A stretch of 16,150 nucleotides of DNA from the NCBI GenBank assembly GCA_027328825.1, contig DAHWTK010000030.1, forward strand, positions 1 to 16,150, given 5' to 3'. A model generated the notes under the pieces. The model was not told the DNA's origin. It did not search any database and was given only the letters and a program-made list of their open reading frames with translations. The stretch is from Nitrospirota bacterium. GTDB taxonomy: Bacteria > Nitrospirota > JACRHJ01. Shown here piece after piece: positions 14,014 through 16,150 of the stretch (the stretch's first letter is position 1; each line of letters starts with the position of its first letter). The translations under genes were made by a program, and so were the position numbers.

Positions 14014-14043
14014 TTGTCTATAAAGCGCCATCTCTGCTATAAT
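14014..14043 (+). promoter_or_regulatory. Strong promoter for the ferritin-like/PolX operon
   Basis: TTGTCT (14014-14019), an 18-base spacer and a perfect TATAAT (14038-14043) preceded by TG-C (extended -10). The start would be near 14050, about 60 bases before the ATG. It diverges from the SDR copy B promoter, with 32 bases between the -35 boxes. Confidence 0.78.
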
Positions 14044-14109
14044 CTCTAAAAAAGCTTAATTTAACCGCATGTTGCAAAGCGGTCTGAAAATTTTTCCGGG
14101 GAGGGAAAA

Positions 14110-14601
14110 ATGTTGCGAGGCGACGAAAGTCTGGTTGATGCGCTCCTTTTCGCTTTCGGACTTGAGAAAGGCTCTTACGATTTTTATATGATTGCGGCAT
14201 CGAAAATGGAAGACCCGAGGAGCAAGGAGGTTTTCATTTCCATGGCGGAGGTCGAGAAAGGCCACATGGCGGAGATAAGACTGCTCTACTGCGGCATGGA
14301 AAACGAGGCATGTCCGGTATCCTTGGAAGAGATGTCCGAGGCGGCCAAGGGACCTTTCATGGAGGGCGGCAGGCTTCTCGCGGACGCGCTGAAGGAACTC
14401 GAAGTGGCGTTTCTCGACCGTGAGGACGCCCTTAAGGCCGCGGTCAAACAGGAGGGCCAGGCGTCGGTGTTTTACGAAAAGGCCGCAAAGAGAATGCAGG
14501 ACTCATACGTGAAGGTGCTCTTCAAGGAATTCGCCAGGCAGGAGAGAAGGCACCTGGAAGAAATATCAAGGCTCCTTGCCCAGGAGCGGATTAAGGAATA
14601 A
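14110..14601 (+). CDS. Ferritin-like diiron protein (rubrerythrin-type, no rubredoxin domain)
   Basis: A 163-residue four-helix protein with a complete diiron ligand pattern: E19 in the first helix (LEKGSYDFY), E49-K-G-H52, E115 in the third (KQEGQASVFYEKAA) and E145-R-R-H148 in the fourth. This is the twofold E...ExxH arrangement of the rubrerythrin/ferritin-like superfamily, which reduces peroxide or oxidises/stores iron in the cytoplasm. The C-terminal rubredoxin Cys4 domain is missing, so the electron donor must be separate. C61 and C68 lie in the loop between the helix pairs and are not obviously metal ligands. GGGAGG lies shortly before the ATG (spacing 5), and an excellent promoter lies upstream. 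The stop is three bases before the PolX start, so the two form an operon. A peroxide-defence role beside a repair polymerase is inferred from that linkage. Confidence 0.85.
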   Translation: MLRGDESLVDALLFAFGLEKGSYDFYMIAASKMEDPRSKEVFISMAEVEKGHMAEIRLLYCGMENEACPVSLEEMSEAAKGPFMEGGRLLADALKELEVAFLDREDALKAAVKQEGQASVFYEKAAKRMQDSYVKVLFKEFARQERRHLEEISRLLAQERIKE

Positions 14602-14604
14602 TTA

Positions 14605-16150
14605 ATGGACAAAAAATCCATAGCGGCGATGCTTGAGGAGATAGGAACCCTGCTGGAAATGAAGGGCGAAAGCGCCTTCCGCTCGCTTGCCTATACCAAA
14701 GCGGCGCGCTCTCTTCTGGCGGTGCCGGGCGATATGGAAGAAATTATCAGGTCCACGGATTTAAAGGGAATCAGGGGCATCGGGGAATCCATACGCCAGA
14801 AGATACTGGAGATATACGAGACAGGGCATTGCGCATACTACGAAGAAATAAGGAAGTCGCTCCCGCCGGGGATTATTCGGATGCTAAGGGTGCCGGGCCT
14901 GGGGCCGAAAAAAGCGAAAATACTATACGAGCGGCTCGGTATTTCTTCGATAAACGAGCTTCAATACGCCTGCAACGAAAACCGCCTTATATCTTTGCCG
15001 GGCTTCGGCGCCAAAACGCAGACTAAACTCATTGAAAGCATTGCTTTTTTGCAGAAACACGCGGACCGGTATCTCTATTCTTTTGCCGCATCGGAGGCGC
15101 AGAAGGTTTTCGCGCCGCTAAAAAAATCTAACAAAACCATACAGATAGCCATCGGCGGGAGCATCCGCAGAAAAAAGGAGATTATCCGGGACATAGACAT
15201 CGTGGCAAGCTCGGACAAGCCTGCCGAAGTGATGGAATTATTTGTGGAATTGCCCGCAGTGGAGAGCATAACCGCATCGGGGGATACCAAGACGAGCGTT
15301 ACCCTGACGAGCGGGATTGCAGTGGATTTACGGGTAGTTACGGATGAGCAGTTCCCGTATGCACTTCAGTATTTCACTGGGAACCAGGATCATAACGTGA
15401 GGCTCCGGGGCATAGCCAGAAAAAAGGGCTTGAAACTCAATGAATACGGCCTGTTCCGCATTCAGGACAATTCGCTCGTGAAGTGCCGCGAAGAGGCCGA
15501 TATATATCGGGAACTGGGCCTTGAATACGTCCCGCCGGAGCTTCGGGAGGACATGGGCGAGGTGGAGGCGGCATTGGATGGCACACTCCCTGAGTTGCTC
15601 GAAGAGCGTGATATTGTGGGACTTTTCCATGTGCACACCCGGTATTCGGACGGCAGGGACGAGGTGCTGGAGATCGCCCAGGCTGCAAAAGGGCACGGTT
15701 ATAAATACGTCGGGATTACCGACCATAGCCAGATAGCGGCATATGCCGGAGGAATGAAAGTCTCTGATTTATTTGCACAATCCGAGGAAATAGACAGGGC
15801 AAACGCGCAGATTTCGGGCGTGCATATCTTTAAGGGCGCGGAGGTGGATATCCTGCCCGACGGCACTCTCGACTACCCGGACGAGATACTGAAAAACCTT
15901 GATTTTACAATATGTTCCATACACTCGAAATTCAAGATGACGGAAGAAGAGGCGACGAACCGGATAATCAAGGCGATGGAGAACCCGTATTTCACTATCC
16001 TCGGGCACCCGACTGGCAGGCTGCTCCTGGGGCGGGACGGCTATCCTGTTGATATGAAAAAGATAATTGACGCGGCGGCATCCCTTGGCGCGGCGATTGA
16101 ACTGAACGCGCACCCCCAGAGGCTCGACATCGACTGGCGAGAGCTGAAAT
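14605..16150 (+). CDS. polX: DNA polymerase X family protein with PHP domain (3' partial)
   Basis: The frame is open to the right edge (515 residues seen; bacterial PolX is usually about 570). It begins at an ATG with AAGGA seven bases upstream. The N-terminal 8-kDa-type domain carries helix-hairpin-helix motifs GIRGIG (55-60), VPGLGPKK (96-103) and LPGFGAKT (131-138). The nucleotidyltransferase domain has G184-G-S-I-R-R with catalytic D196-I-D198, and the third Asp D241 in VDLRVV. A linker leads to the PHP domain, starting F341-H342-V-H344-x4-D349, then TDHS (372-375), GAEVD (E413), SIHSKF (H440) and LGHP (H468). The last metal-binding Asp-x-His lies beyond the edge. Bacterial PolX proteins fill short gaps in base-excision repair, and their PHP domain gives Mn-dependent 3'-5' exonuclease and AP-endonuclease activity. 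The polymerase aspartates and the visible PHP ligands are all present. It is co-transcribed with the ferritin-like gene. Confidence 0.95.
   Translation, partial: MDKKSIAAMLEEIGTLLEMKGESAFRSLAYTKAARSLLAVPGDMEEIIRSTDLKGIRGIGESIRQKILEIYETGHCAYYEEIRKSLPPGIIRMLRVPGLGPKKAKILYERLGISSINELQYACNENRLISLPGFGAKTQTKLIESIAFLQKHADRYLYSFAASEAQKVFAPLKKSNKTIQIAIGGSIRRKKEIIRDIDIVASSDKPAEVMELFVELPAVESITASGDTKTSVTLTSGIAVDLRVVTDEQFPYALQYFTGNQDHNVRLRGIARKKGLKLNEYGLFRIQDNSLVKCREEADIYRELGLEYVPPELREDMGEVEAALDGTLPELLEERDIVGLFHVHTRYSDGRDEVLEIAQAAKGHGYKYVGITDHSQIAAYAGGMKVSDLFAQSEEIDRANAQISGVHIFKGAEVDILPDGTLDYPDEILKNLDFTICSIHSKFKMTEEEATNRIIKAMENPYFTILGHPTGRLLLGRDGYPVDMKKIIDAAASLGAAIELNAHPQRLDIDWRELK

Noticed and set aside
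13901..14014. Extension of SDR copy B to 353 residues
   Set aside because: It would cover the promoter, palindrome and ribosome binding site, and the Rossmann strand begins at the later Met.

Overview
The window looks like a chromosomal segment of a Gram-negative bacterium of moderately high G+C. Its gene style (GalT-GlgA pair, GAF-rich soluble kinase, receiver-only regulator, PolX) resembles Nitrospirota or Desulfobacterota-type lineages. That placement is an impression from protein style, not a phylogenetic result. No rRNA, tRNA, CRISPR array, transposase or integrase was recognised.

Left part (1-4904). The window opens inside a large secreted FG-GAP/VCBS propeller protein with a C-terminal InlB-like repeat domain; it ends before two possible terminators. 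An extended -10 promoter then drives galT and glgA, which overlap by ATGA and form a sugar-nucleotide/glycogen unit. A 50-base imperfect palindrome follows glgA.

Signalling part (4944-9208). A soluble histidine kinase with three GAF domains is followed by a receiver-only response regulator. Convergent to them lies a membrane-anchored PAS-GGDEF diguanylate cyclase with an intact I-site. A hairpin separates the convergent ends.

Central part (9180-10910). Divergent promoters serve the cyclase (minus) and rho (plus). Rho has an unusually long leader of about 300 bases that no protein explains, and a strong terminator.

Accessory part (10909-11853). Between the rho terminator and a perfect 17-bp bidirectional terminator sits a clearly A+T-richer two-gene cassette: a very basic 73-residue protein and a 205-residue protein. 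The larger one belongs to an uncharacterised family with a TIR/nucleoside-deoxyribosyltransferase-like layout. This is the best candidate in the window for an undescribed, possibly defence-related system.

Right part (11868-16150). Two tandem paralogous extended SDR proteins lie on the minus strand, each with its own control signals. Both lack the usual YxxxK register. A divergent, well-formed promoter drives a ferritin-like diiron protein and, three bases later, a PolX-family DNA polymerase with a PHP domain. PolX runs off the right edge.
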